Part shown: positions 46,401 to 58,109 of the stretch, in pieces | How positions within the stretch are numbered: position 1 is the first letter of the stretch | Layout of the letters: every line of letters starts with the position of its first letter | Assembly: GCF_017562075.2 (NCBI RefSeq) | Contig: NC_054082.1 | Coordinates: 53,873,681 to 53,937,680 of the forward strand | DNA from: Anopheles merus | Lineage: Eukaryota > Arthropoda > Insecta > Diptera > Culicidae | Direction: 5' to 3' | DNA length: 64,000 nt | Made by a program: the position numbers and the translations under genes | Notes under the pieces: model-generated | What the model was told of the DNA's origin: nothing | Seen by the model: the letters and a program-made list of their open reading frames with translations, nothing else | The model's database searches: none

Positions 46401-47586
46401 AGTGCCCACCTTAGCTGCATTGCCCGGGTACCAGCCACCTCGATAGGGCTGTGTACGCTGGGGTACAGTGGCACAGTGTGACATGTGTGTGTGTGGGTGA
46501 GGATGAAATGAGGATGAGCGTAGATGAGGTTGATGAGCGCGGTGTTGATGAGCATGATGGCGTTGGATGATGGTACGAAGCGCGCATTAGTGACACGGCA
46601 GATTGTTGCGAATAGATATAGAGAGGGAGAGTTAATGGCCTTTTTGTTATCCTTTTTTATCAAAGAGCAACAGCAGTGAGTGTGTTTATGTGTATGTGAG
46701 AAGGTGTGGCAAAGTGGGTACAACAACTGTGTGGTGGTTGAGACAGCATGTGGAATGTGTACGGACATCCAACATCGATGGCAAGAAAGGTGGTTTATAA
46801 CAACAATGCTGACATATTCCAAATGAACCGTGGTGTGTGTATGTACCTTTAAAACTATGGCGTATTATCAACTGTTGCAATGCATTGTGTAGATGGCGAG
46901 TGTGTCGAGATATCTATGTGTATCAAAACAATCTAAGATGTGAGTGGCAAAGCAAATGGTGTGTAGTATGTTTGTGATAAAGTAGCGTTGAAACAATTGG
47001 AACTAGTGCCCTTGAGTGCATGCCTTGCTGATCGATTTCTGAGTTAATATTTAATACAAAAATCAAATGTAGCACATCAAGAAAGTTGAGTGAATGAATC
47101 GGAAAAATCAATCACTTGAAATCGATGAGCAAGCGCCAGTCTTGCTGTAGCACTTAGGCTTATGTTAATGTTATCTTCATGGAGTGACTTGTGTTGAAAA
47201 TGCGTAAATAAATCGATATAAAGAAAATAAACCAATCACAGCTAACAAAACAAGGGTTCGAAAACATAACATAACTTCTGCCAACGAAACAAACGGGGGA
47301 GCAGAATATCTATTCTGTGCGTTCGTATTTCGTCCCTGTCTGTGTACAACATATGTGTGGGGAATATATTTATCTGCTTTGATTGTGCATTTGTGAAGGC
47401 TTGAAATAAGTGGATTCCGTAAGACGGTGTTGCCGAATTCGATTTGGTGTAAGTTCTATGTGTCGAGCCGTTCGAACAATCGTACCAAAGCTGGATCAAA
47501 AACTTGCTTCTAATGAAATTGCGCAAAGTTTTGGGGCGGTATGTGTATGTGGAAAAAGGTTTCTTTGTTGTACCGTGTATTCTCTC

Positions 47587-47650
<64 letters not shown>

Positions 47651-50600
47651 GTATTCTTCTGCTCTAGTATTCTATCAAATTACCTTCTTGTTGTATGTGT
47701 AGTAGTTGAATGTTTTCAGATATGTGCCTAGGGATAGGATGTTGCACTTCGGACACAGGTCCTGCGATTTTCGGAACATAAGTTCAAGAATGTATAGGAA
47801 GTCCTCGGCAACGTAGTGGTCCTCCTCCAGAAACACCATCATACCTGGAAGCGAGAAACGAGAGTATGAGCCCATATTGCCGATGAGGGGGCACTTGCAT
47901 CTATTCGGGCATGTGTTCGTGTTTCTTCTTTGTTTTCGTTGGCCCATTTGTACTCGGTTGGCGTGCCTACCCGTATGGTACTTGGTGACTTCCAGCTGGT
48001 CAAACACTCGATTCGCCTTCCACCACCAGTGGTGTTTGGTTTGGGTGAACTTTGCCTCCCGGTAGTGTCCGTACAGGTCGGGGTGGAGTGCATTGTTGCA
48101 CTTTCGCAGCAGCGCCCTAAGGATGGTGCACAATGAAAGCAAAAGCCATCAGACAATGGCCACGATTCCACGTGGAAGGATCTGTGTGTGCAAAGACTTA
48201 CTGTTCTTTTTTAATATCCCTCGGGCAGTCGCCGGGATCCGCTCCGGGAAACTCGGTCGGATGTGTTTGTATTGAGAAGGGATAGAATATCTAGCAAAAT
48301 GAAAAAAAATAAATAAACGACACACACGTGTACATTGAAGTGTGCAGGATAAGGTGGGGCCGGTGGGCGATAGTAGCAATCAATTTATGCGCTGGATTAA
48401 CACGATTATTGTTCCAGTGGTTGGCATGAAGGGAGAGGAAGGAAGAACGTACCTGTATTACTTTACAAAAGTCGATGCTCTGCACCAGATCGTTGATGTC
48501 ATCGTCGTAGTAGTCGTGCGAGAAGACGAGCAACGTGCGTGAAATGTCCCTCGCTTGGGCTAAACTTACGATTAAGTGCCGCAAGTATGTTATTCTTTTG
48601 TGTACCTGTGCACGGATTGAATCAAATTATGAAGAAAATGAAAAGACAAATAAGTGATTAATGTACTTAAAGTCTTAAGTAGTCAAAATTCATTTGACTG
48701 TTCAACGATTTAGCGAACATTTATACTATATTAAATTTAATTACATTTATATTAACAATTGATTCATTTGGTTAGAAAACATTTTTCAGACTTTAATATT
48801 GATTAAAGATTATTTATATCATATCGTTCCAAAATATACAAATAATTCTAACAAAACTGTAACTAAACCAATAGGGCCCGAATCTCGATTTAATATTATC
48901 TGTGGAATAGAGCACTTTAGATATGCATATATCTTTTATAATGCTTCCTACTATGCACACATACAAGGAATGGTTTGATATAGATCCTATCACATCATGC
49001 TTTCAATAAGTAATTAAACGCAAATGTTGATTTTGTTAACCGAGCCATACCGGTGTCAACCATTGATTGGAAATCGGGTAAAGAGTTTGGACAATTTTTG
49101 CAACAAACTCTAAAAACCATGGAACTAATTGTATACGGCGAACTTACTCGATGTACAAACAGGCAATGATTCCGCAATGATGGTCCGTAAAGCTAGTTTC
49201 ACAATATCTACCCGTACTACCACTTGCAACAAAGTTGGGTCGTTCTCACAAAGGTCACGTGTTTCATATGATGGAGGCGCCCGGTTATTTTCGCCTCATT
49301 TCGGCAATTGAAACACCGTAAAGGATGCATGGGATGGGCTACCCCCGTACGCAATGAAAGTAAGTAATTATTGTAGCTTGGCTTTCGCTTTAATGGAGAA
49401 ATAATTGAGTCACCGTTACGAAAGTAATGAACTACCGTAGAAGCACGTGTACATGTGTGCCTGGGAGAAGGGTAAATATTACTCTTGTATCATATTGCAA
49501 CATCGGTTACAGGGCCAGTGGTCGTCCTTAATTGGTTCCACGATGGCTGAGAAATGGTGAGAAATTATTGCATTGCTATGAATAGAGTACCCCCCCTCCC
49601 CACAGTGGACTGGAGCTTCAACCCCTTGAACTAAGAGTTTTGGGTGAAATGATTCATGCATTATCTCGTTTCATGAAGTTGTAATTTAATAACTCATACT
49701 TCATTTCAAAAGGCATTTTAAACGTCCTTTTTATCATGATAGGAGTGAGAAACGTATTTTTTTTATCTTTATTATTCTACACTAAACTAACTTTAAACAC
49801 TAAAGCGGGCCGGTCTGGTGGTACAGTCGTCCACTCGAACGATGCCAGTCACGGGTTCAACCCACGAATAGACCGTGTCCCCTTCACTAGAAACTATTTT
49901 TAATCCTGGAAGCTGCAACTTTAACAATATTGTAACAATATAAATAATGTATAATGGAAAACTCAAAGAAATCAATACATAACATCAATGACTGTGTTTG
50001 GGCAGCATCACATCCCCTTTTTATTTCTTTTGCGTCTGATGGTAGGTACGCCCAACGGGCGTTAGGTAATCATAAATGGGGCAACCATCACCTCCAGTCG
50101 GTTTTGATAATCCCGATTCAGCATTTAACAATAACCTTTGACTGCAGCCATGGGATAGGATTTTTAATCCCGAACAACTATCCTTCACGCTCAACCGTGT
50201 TTGTGCGAAGCATAAGAAAAGTCAGCAAAAGTCACGCCCGAAGTGTGCTTTCCCGGCCTTTTTGCCACAAATTGCTCGTGACTTTGGAATATTCTTTGTT
50301 TCTTTCCAACGGTTCTTCCTGCTGTTTGTAGCTTAAAGGCTTCGAACGGATCCAGCAAGTCCAGCAGGGCAAAAAACAAAAAATGGCGAAAAGAAACCGA
50401 AAGAAAATTGCTTCCCGGCGGTACGATGATGATGGGAAACTTTGTAGCTTAACCTACCACAAAAATCACTGGCACTTGTGCGCCGTCGGTAATCCGACCC
50501 GATTGTGCCCGGTGCCCGGTGCCCTCTCTGTTCCCGAGGGCGACAGAACGGATTGGCAAAGGTTTCGTTTGCTGACGAAGGAATTTGATTTGCATTCAGC

Positions 50601-53600
50601 TAATAAAACTTGTGGCGGAAAATTCTTAGCGATAGCGTTTCAAGCGGCTTTGTTTCTTTTTATTACAGTAGAATGAGCTAGTAAGCTAGAAAAATAATCA
50701 TAAAAATGGAGTAGCATACAGCAACAACGGGGGAGGATCCTGTTTTATTTGCAGCGAAATGGGCGTGAAAATGAATTTTTTTTAGCAAGATTTTAATATG
50801 TATAGAACTAAATGCTAGTCATACTGCATAATCGTAAATCCGTTTGGCATGGTTCGATCATCTAATGGGTGAATGGGACCGGATTCGATTCCCAGTTGGA
50901 ATGATCGCAAAGGCGAAGGAGAAGAGTTTTTTTTTAAATGAAATCATCCTAACTGTCATGCTATATTTTAAATCAAGTTCGATAGTTATGATAATTATAA
51001 CTTGTAAGTTAGTTATTCATCCAAATCAACAATGACTGAGTTTTTGACTGGAGTTGGTTCAAATCATTCCCACATGCCCTCCACTCCATTCTTTTAGAAC
51101 CACCACACATCCTGACCTATAATAACGTCCCCAATATTAAGGGGCGCAAACGATAAACTTTCGATTATCAGATCCCGTGAGCTACCTTCCCTTCATGGCA
51201 AGCCCTGCTCTCCTACCATGATGAATCCCCCTCCCCCCACACCTCAATCCCACAGCAATGCCTCAAACTTTGGACGGAATATACGGGCATCCCGGCGAAG
51301 GTGAGTTTGCGAAAACATGAAACGGACATATTTAGGACGTCCGGAATTATAATAGTTCCTTCGCTTGCCTGAAACACTGGATGACACAAGCAACGGTGTG
51401 TTGTAGGGTACGGCTTTTATCGTGAAAGGCGTCCCGTATGGGCACTGCTCTGCTTTTGTTCGGACTTGGTCGTAAACCAAACGAACGGTTATTATTGAAA
51501 AAGCGACCATCGAACCATAACCCATCCATCGAAAACCGCCAATGTATGAGAGTGGAGTACTAAAAGGCTCAAAATCAAAAAAAAAGGGAAACCAGAAGCA
51601 ACGGGAATACTGTTGACGTTGACAGGTCAAAAAAGTTGGAGCTCGCGAATCGATTTCATTTCGAGCCTGGTGCTTGCAACGATCGGTACGGAACTCGGTT
51701 TCGGTTCAGCTGCCAGGTGGAAGCTTTTATTTTTTAAGTGCTTTCGATTGTGGGCCACCTCCCCCGATTAATGGACGTTCCAAAAGCGTACGGTTTGGAA
51801 ACAGATACGCAACAGCATCGTAACGTGGTGAACCGGATAGTGTAATGAATGTGATTAAGTTCAAACTTCCGGTTAGCTTCGAGCCAAAGTGCAAGCTGTA
51901 CAGTAGCCGGCGCAGGTCAGTCATGTTCATGTTGCGGGGTGTGTTTTGTGTTGGTCAAATTTACTAGCCTAAGCAGTGAGTGTGAAGTGAGATGTAACAG
52001 AAATTTGAATTTAACTACTTGGCAACCACGAGCAATAGATTGTGTGTTTGTGGTTTCACTAGTTTCATACATCCTTTTCATAGCATTCATTCAATGTACA
52101 TGCTATTTTGTGTGGTTGGTTTTCAACATGAATTTAATTACCCAACTATTGGATTGGAGGATTGTTCAACCACTAAAGGGTTGTTTGTGGCAAAAGCAAA
52201 CATTTGGTTGACTCATTTATCACAACTCACAGTGATCACGGTTTGTCTTGTAATGCTTGTGTGCAAGCTTTTTCAAATTCGAATTGAATATTTCCATCGT
52301 CTCTATGGCCAACTTTGCAATCATTCTCACGGCCTTGGCAGCTTATACACTCTCGCCTGCATTCAACATCCTGCATTCAAACCATTTGACTAATATAACA
52401 TCGCAGGGAAAAGTACTGGCAGGAAAATTGGTATCCCGTCTGGCTCTGAAGGTGCCTGTGCTTGCATAACCTGAACCAATTATGGAAGTTATTTATTCCG
52501 CCCAGATCTGGGCGGTGGAGGGCACTGTTGCGACTGGCGGGGTAATTTAGCTTTATGTTAGGAGCGCCATTAAACACTCGCGACACTGGGCGCTGACGAT
52601 CGATGCACCGGTTCAGCTTCACGCGTTGGTTGCAAATTAATGCCTAGAAAGTACTACCTATTCCTTCCTCTTTCGTTACATGCGTTACGTTTATGAATGG
52701 GCAGGATTCCTCGGAGCGCCCACACTACACCGGACACGCTTTTCAGCCTGTGCGAGCTAATGCTTCGGAAGCTTCTGGGCAGTCGAGTTCCGCGCAGAAA
52801 GTTCTGGCCCACCGTGTTGGTAAGTGAAGTAAGTTGGACCTAGCCTAGGCGGCTTTTGGTTTTGTTACGATCTCTCATCTCCGCTGGGACGGTCATGGAC
52901 GTCCGTGGCACGTTGCACGGCGTAATTGATTGCTTTGAGCGCATGTCATCGGTCGAATGAATATATTCTATCCTCTCTTTACTCTTTGTATCGCCACCCG
53001 CAGTCCCTGCTGCCCGGATCTGAGTCACGTCGGATCGGTGTGCGGCACCAGGTGGAGTGTCCACATGATTTTAACATCCATCTTAGGTCCAGCGTAAACT
53101 ATGCCAATCATTGGAACCTGCTGACGGAAGCTTTGCAGCACGAGCCACGGTGGCCACGGATACGCATCGGTGATCCAGCACGCAACCGGATCACCCGCCT
53201 CCACCAGGACTACCCATCGCAGCACATTTGGCAGATCCGACCCTATGACATGCTGACCAGCGCGTTTATAGTACGCACAGCGGCAAAGATTGCGTCACTG
53301 GAACAGCAGCGCACCCTGGGCAGGTTCCGACCGGGACGAACTGCGTCCTCTTTAACCACTACCACCATTACCACCACTACTACGTCTACCTCATCCGGTC
53401 GACGGTTGAGTCGGGATAGATCGATCGATGTGCCGGATGACGACGACGACGACGACGACGACCGGGATGACACACAGCGGGTGCAACAGATACAGCGGCA
53501 ACAGCTAATGGTAATCGGAAAACGCACAACCGGAAGCTACGAGCTACGACTGAACAGCGTGTCAGTTAAAGGCTCCCGACACAAGCGACCGACACGCTAG

Positions 53601-56600
53601 AAGATTCGTTTAGCAAACACTACCCTAACCTAGCGTCTCCCCTTCTTATCGATATCATTCAATTTCCGAGCTTACCTGCACTACTATTATCACAGAATCA
53701 TTTTGTAATGGACCGTAGATGTCCTCGTTGAGAACAGTCTGGAGGTCGTTGTAGCGATTTATCATGCGCATGATGTCGCTAATGTTGGCCGTCCTGGGCC
53801 CATCGCCAGCATAGTGTGTACCATTTTGACCTAATATACGATCGAAAAGAAAGGAGAAGAAAATACAATTGAAACTTCAAAACTAAATAAAATGCACTGA
53901 AACTAGTATAAAACATAGAAAAAATAAACGTGGATTATCAGCGTTTTAAAAGTTGTTTAATATTACCAAACGAAACATTTACACTTCATCATAGACGTGC
54001 TGCCCAGTAGCGTGTCTGTTTTTGAGTTTTACGTCCGATCCGTGAATTTGATGAGAAATCAATTTTGTTCCACCTTGAGGTAAAAGCGAACAAAAAATAA
54101 ACAAAATTCAAAATAGCAGGCGCAGCACAGCGAAACACGTTTCCCATCAAAAGTGACACTTTTTCGTGTCGTGGGCACGGAATGGCCTGCTTTGCCGTTG
54201 CGGTTCGTCGGGGTTCGAGTTTTCTGTAGAATTCGTTTGAATTCGTTGCATTTTTGCGCGTTCCTCACATTATCGAGCGCTTTGCAAATGGTGTTATGGT
54301 CTTTATCAAAGTTTTGTTCCTTCCAGGATAAACGCCAACACGGCTAGCACAAATGCAAGTGGCGAGTGGAGGAAATGAAAACGAAAAGAGAATTCAGTTT
54401 CCGTTCCATTATGCAACTCGCAGTCAACCAAGAAAAACCATTTTGCCGCTGGCGAAAGACGTAAAAGCTAAAAGCATAGCACCGTAAACTTGGTTTCTCG
54501 TGTAGCTTATTTTTTGTTTTGTAACAAATGTAGCTTTGGAAGGAAAGGAAAGTATAATCTGAGGAAAGCTTCACCAAACGGTTTAGATCTTTGTTCAGAG
54601 CATCCATGAAAATATGTGCATAAGATTGATTGTATTTCTTATACTTTTTGCTGTACAAGATTTGCTCCAGATAGGAGTAGGTGGAAAATAAATATTTCCT
54701 TCGTTTAAGGAAGCACGTGGAACAGGCAGCATGCACGAGCGTTCAGCTACGAGGAACCCCTTGTACACTGAACTTTTGCAACGATTGTTTATAATTAATT
54801 CGTGCTATAAGTGTTGTAAAACAAAACTAGCTTCCAGGGGATTAGGCGTCTTCCGGATGGTAATTGAGTTGCTGATGGATGCTTAATATTTAACAGCATG
54901 CAACCGGTGAGTCGTTCGAACTTATCGAGCTGAAATTATTCATCATCCCCCCTCCACCCAAACGCTTGTTGAAAAACCAGCACGAGTGTCGGTGATGCTT
55001 CGGTGCACCCCCAACCCGTGTACTGCTGACAGGAACGACATCGTAAAAGTTTACGTTATTCCATTAATATTAGTAACACCGGTCGTCCTGTTTTCGCCCG
55101 CTGGAGCAAGTGATGTTTCTACTTCTAGCAAGCACAGTGAATGATAAATGATTCATCAACAATCTAGTGCGATAGTAGCTGTAGTTTTTACTAGCCGGCA
55201 TTGCTAGGCGGACTGGAACTATTTCCAAGGGTTCACAGAGACTAACTGGCAACACAAAGCGCAAGTGAGGGGGCTAGGTTCGACGAAATCCACCACAACG
55301 GTGTTAAATACTTTCACCAACATTTTTGACCTCCGAATCGGCGTTGCCTCTGTTGGCAGTGCTAGCAAATACTTACCGTGCGTAGAGTTGCGAGGTTTTC
55401 CGGTCAAATACTTATGAAATACCGGTGGCACCATCTGCAGGATCGCTGCCGTGGAATAGTTGGCATTATCGCTGGATCCACTGTCGGAGGAGTCTGCGTA
55501 GAAACGGGAAAGTAAAGCCGATGGATGAGTGCACTTACGGTGATTGTGCAAAGAATATCCCCTTGCAGTGCGGTAAATCCTCCTTGCAAAGTGTATGCTT
55601 ACCATAGTTTATCACATGGAACTGCAGGAACGCGAACAGAATGAATATAATTATGGCGGAACGGATGTACAGCGTGTGTCTTCTACGGGACAGTGCGCCA
55701 GTGTTTGGTAGTGCAATCGGAATTCGTCGACCTGTGGAAAGGAAAAAGGAATTATTATTGAGTGGTGATAACTAAAAGGACTAATTTAACTCTCAAAATA
55801 AAGTCGATAAAAAGAAGTTTATTAAGCTGTTCAGTATTTTCCATGATACACACTTGCTTACGAAAGTTAAGGAACATATGTTCCAAACTTCATTATGCAA
55901 CAGAGACAGTAATTTTGGAATTTGCAGAAAATGCCGAATTTAACTCATTTTTGCTTGCTGAGCGTGCTTCAGGCCAACATAACCCAACTTTCCATGGGTA
56001 CATAATCCTGCAATGTTAATGAATTTCGGCAGCTACACGGCCAAAGTAGCAACGAAAGTTTGTTGTTGACGTTTGGAATTGAAACATCATCGAAAGATGG
56101 AAAACGATGTCTGCTCGTACCGAATTTTAATCCTCGCGGGCAAAACTTTTGCTACACATTAGCGGAACACGCACACACACAACAAAAGCGAACGCCAAAC
56201 ATGTGTGACTGTATGGTGTATGCAGTTCCGTGAAAGCAGTTTTAACAATTTGTCGTATCGCCTTTTTCTTTTAATTCTGTCACTGTGCCGGAAGTTTGCA
56301 AAAGCACACAAACAAAAACATCCAGAAACAACTACGGGCTTGGCTAAGCGAATGTAAAACAAAAAACAATATTATTGTGAAAAAAAAAATGTATTTAAAA
56401 AAAAAATAAAACTTTCCAAAAAATCTCTGGTACCGTGTTTGACGCATGATGGCTGCCCCTTAGCCACTGGCAAACGTTTCAAGGGAAAATTTGACCTCCT
56501 GACAAACCCTTTTTGGTGGGCAAAGTTGAAACGTCGGCTGAGGGATGTAACGAAGACGGACGCCCAAACAGAAGCACTTTTTTCTTGCTCCCGCGCATCC

Positions 56601-58109
56601 AACACACAATACCCGACGGGATTCCAATTGGGCCGAACATGGTAGCGAATGGCATACATTTGTGTCGAAATTGTTTCGCACCAGTGGGGTTTATCTTTTC
56701 TGGCATATTTAACTCGTACCCAGCGCGTCCCATGGGCGGGCGGGCTCACCGCGAGCATCGTTGTCATCGTTGTGGTGGATCATCGCAAGTACGGTTTATT
56801 GGTCGGCAAGGAGCAGGCATATCACCACGATACACACAACTTTGCAGCTGTGCCGTTTGTAGGTGAGGAAGTAATGTCGATTTTCGAATTTTTCGTTACA
56901 TAATCTTCTCTATCTTAGCGTGGTGATGGGCTATACTAGCTACGGGCTAACCCATTGACTGGGAAAGTAGTCGGCAACTGGTAAGGCCATTAAATGTCCC
57001 CTCCTCTAGAACCTCATCGTTGGAAGCCATGGAAATGAAATGAGCCAAAGCAAATGCACAGGGGCACTTTTTGGATAGAAACTGAAACTGAAAGTCTTCC
57101 GCAACTCAACACCGACTGTACGCATGGTGAATCAATTTCAGTGACTCCTGGAAACTAATATCCGGAATCCTTTCCCAGAATGTTTCCACAGAGGGAATTC
57201 AAATTCTTGATCATCTAATAAAACTCGAACAGTCAGCTGTTGCGCAATGTTTCCGGTGCTCAATAAACGTTGAGGAAAAGGAGAAATGCTATGCGTAGAG
57301 TTAACGAATCGTTTCGTTTCTAATATTTCAATTCATTTTGCCGCCTGAGCGACGATAGCACGCAAGGAAAAATACTCTCCTCCCACAGTCACAAATGGAA
57401 TTGGTCATAGGTCGTTCTGAGAAGCGCAGCAAAAATGTTACGACGTAAACCGGGTTTTGAAGCGATTGTTTCGTAGTTGAATAGGCTGTTTTTGCTCTAC
57501 GACGGCGTTTTCAAAATTGGATAGTTATTAGCATCACCTGCGTTTATTGAATTGGTTTTGGGCCTATGTGAAGGACCGAAAAGAAGCACAAGAATCGACA
57601 ACTGGCGGTGTAAATGTTAGGTAGTACGTTGCAATATTGTAGTGAACCATTTGATATCATTGTCTGTGAATGTATTTTCGTTTTTGTTTTAGTTTGTACT
57701 GTGCTTAAAATAGCCCGAAGGGACGATGATTGATATTCTTCGTACCTTTGATTAAATATTTATTAATAAACAACAATGAAGGATGAAAGGCAGCAGCATA
57801 AAATGCCGTGGGATATTTCAGACAAAAGAATTATTAAAAGGACTTAATTAAATTCAATCGCTCTGTATACTGGAACGTTTTAAGCGTTTGAGACTACGTG
57901 ACTTTTCTATTCATAAAGTATCATCAGTGGGAAAAGGTCAAGTCGATGAACTTAAGGGTTACAAGTCAAAATGAATGGTCCAGCGTTGTAATATAAAGAA
58001 ACGCTTAGTCTCGTAACAACGTCAACTCACCCTCAAATGGATTTATCTCAAATAGCAAAAGGATTCTTTGAGCTTCTTTTCTTGGCAACACACGGCCACA
58101 GCAAAACAT
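43403..58109 (-). CDS. MGAT2: Alpha-1,6-mannosyl-glycoprotein 2-beta-N-acetylglucosaminyltransferase (GnT-II), ten exons plus candidate cassette
   Basis: Minus-strand exons 58109-58031, 55731-55603, 55493-55377, 53830-53676, 48605-48453, 48290-48202, 48116-47971, 47844-47684, 43905-43691 and 43625-43403 keep phase throughout (488 residues; human 447). It is a Golgi type II membrane enzyme that adds GlcNAc to the alpha-1,6 mannose arm of N-glycans. A membrane anchor lies at about residues 51-67 after a basic RRRH stretch, then a variable stem. The catalytic domain carries LVFSHDYYDDD, YPFSIQ, FPGADPGDCPRD, YGHYREAKFTQTKHHWWWK, the metal-binding FLEEDHY (Glu-Glu-Asp at about 296-298), SLGTY, HNMGMAF, EYDDYNWDWSLQ, FHIGECGVHHKK and GGWGDQRDH, all as in GnT-II. 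The first exon is inferred from an in-frame ATG, a matching phase-1 donor and the absence of a Met upstream of the anchor in exon 2. It is less certain than the rest. Confidence 0.88.
45656..45715. repeat. TAG/AGT trinucleotide microsatellite
   Basis: Imperfect tandem AGT/AGTAATAGT units immediately downstream (on the minus strand) of the polyQ cassette donor. Confidence 0.85.
45822..46457 (-). CDS. MGAT2: Candidate MGAT2 cassette exon encoding a polyglutamine insert
   Basis: This open stretch lies on the MGAT2 strand inside the intron between the exons ending at 47684 and starting at 43905. A CCCCAG acceptor gives a start at 46457 (an alternative ACACAG gives 46448), and AAG/GTAGCG is the donor at 45822. 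Both ends are phase 0, so inclusion adds 212 residues between Lys343 and Val344 of the catalytic domain without a frame shift. The predicted insert has a Gly/Arg/Ser-rich first half with GSFGSFAGSYSTLSRSQ and DARRIRAAVDVSTLL-like wording (the latter approximate), then a long Gln-rich tract and a short aromatic tail ending LYSIYQK. The main-chain junction without it (NKK then VEVTPW) matches other GnT-II proteins, so it would be optional. It could also be an exon of an unrelated gene. Confidence 0.5.
47581..47648. repeat. (TC)n microsatellite near an MGAT2 splice donor
   Basis: About 33 TC units with one CG interruption, starting 36 bases past the donor of the exon that ends at 47684. Confidence 0.95.
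49807..49895 (+). mobile_element. Truncated SINE200-type element
   Basis: The 5' 90 bases of the same SINE family as at 22122. It has a GGGCCGGTCTGGTGGTACAG head with box A and a GGTTCAACCC box B at 49854-49863, then GAATAGACCGTGTCCCC. The body and tail are missing. Confidence 0.7.
50847..50900 (+). repeat. Weak SINE-like or tRNA-like fragment
   Basis: GGATTCGATTCCC near 50880 resembles a pol III box B, and the preceding 30 bases could hold a degenerate box A. It does not fold into a clear tRNA by eye. Confidence 0.2.
52697..53600 (+). CDS. Unrecognised two-exon gene nested antisense in MGAT2 intron 4
   Basis: Exon 1 (52697-52819) ends at a GTAAGT donor. Exon 2 (53004-53600) follows a CCACCCGCAG acceptor preceded by a pyrimidine tract. 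The join is phase 0 and gives 239 residues. Other frames across exon 1 hit stops or fail at the junction, and GC-rich third positions support coding. I do not recognise the family. The protein starts MGRIPRSAHTTPDTLFSLCE, is basic and Trp-containing over the first 150 residues (KFWPTVLSLLPG, NYANHWNLLTEAL, HIWQIRPYDML), then has a Ser/Thr run, a run of nine Asp (about GAC x9 at 53436-53462) and a basic C-terminus. No signal peptide or membrane segment is evident. It lies opposite MGAT2, 75 bp from its exon at 53676. An earlier exon is possible. Confidence 0.6.
53831..55376. other. MGAT2 intron 3
   Basis: A 1.5-kb intron. Plus-strand AATAAA at about 53885 and 53918 could end the nested antisense gene, in which case its 3' UTR would overlap the MGAT2 exon 53676-53830. 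Nothing else is supported. Confidence 0.4.
55732..58030. other. MGAT2 intron 1
   Basis: A 2.3-kb intron between the inferred first coding exon and the membrane-anchor exon. No supported nested gene. Confidence 0.45.

Larger units (their letters stand above)
43906..47683. other. MGAT2 intron holding the polyQ cassette
   Basis: A 3.8-kb interval between constitutive exons. Apart from the cassette exon at 45822-46457 and a TAG-repeat at about 45656-45715, no gene is supported. Confidence 0.5.
48606..52696. other. MGAT2 intron 4, right part as transcribed
   Basis: About 4 kb without a supported gene, except a truncated SINE at 49807 and a weak SINE-like head near 50847. Small frames such as 50383-50676 lack any recognisable domain. 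Confidence 0.45.

Noticed and set aside
47410..47731. Plus-strand Leu/Ser-repeat frames
   Set aside because: They are produced by the TC microsatellite, on the strand opposite to an MGAT2 exon.
50383..50676. 97-residue plus-strand frame with a basic N-terminus
   Set aside because: No domain is recognised, no splice partners were found, and it lies inside an MGAT2 intron on the opposite strand.
56372..56767. 131-residue minus-strand frame in MGAT2 intron 1
   Set aside because: It has no family similarity, and the MGAT2 exon chain is complete in phase without it.
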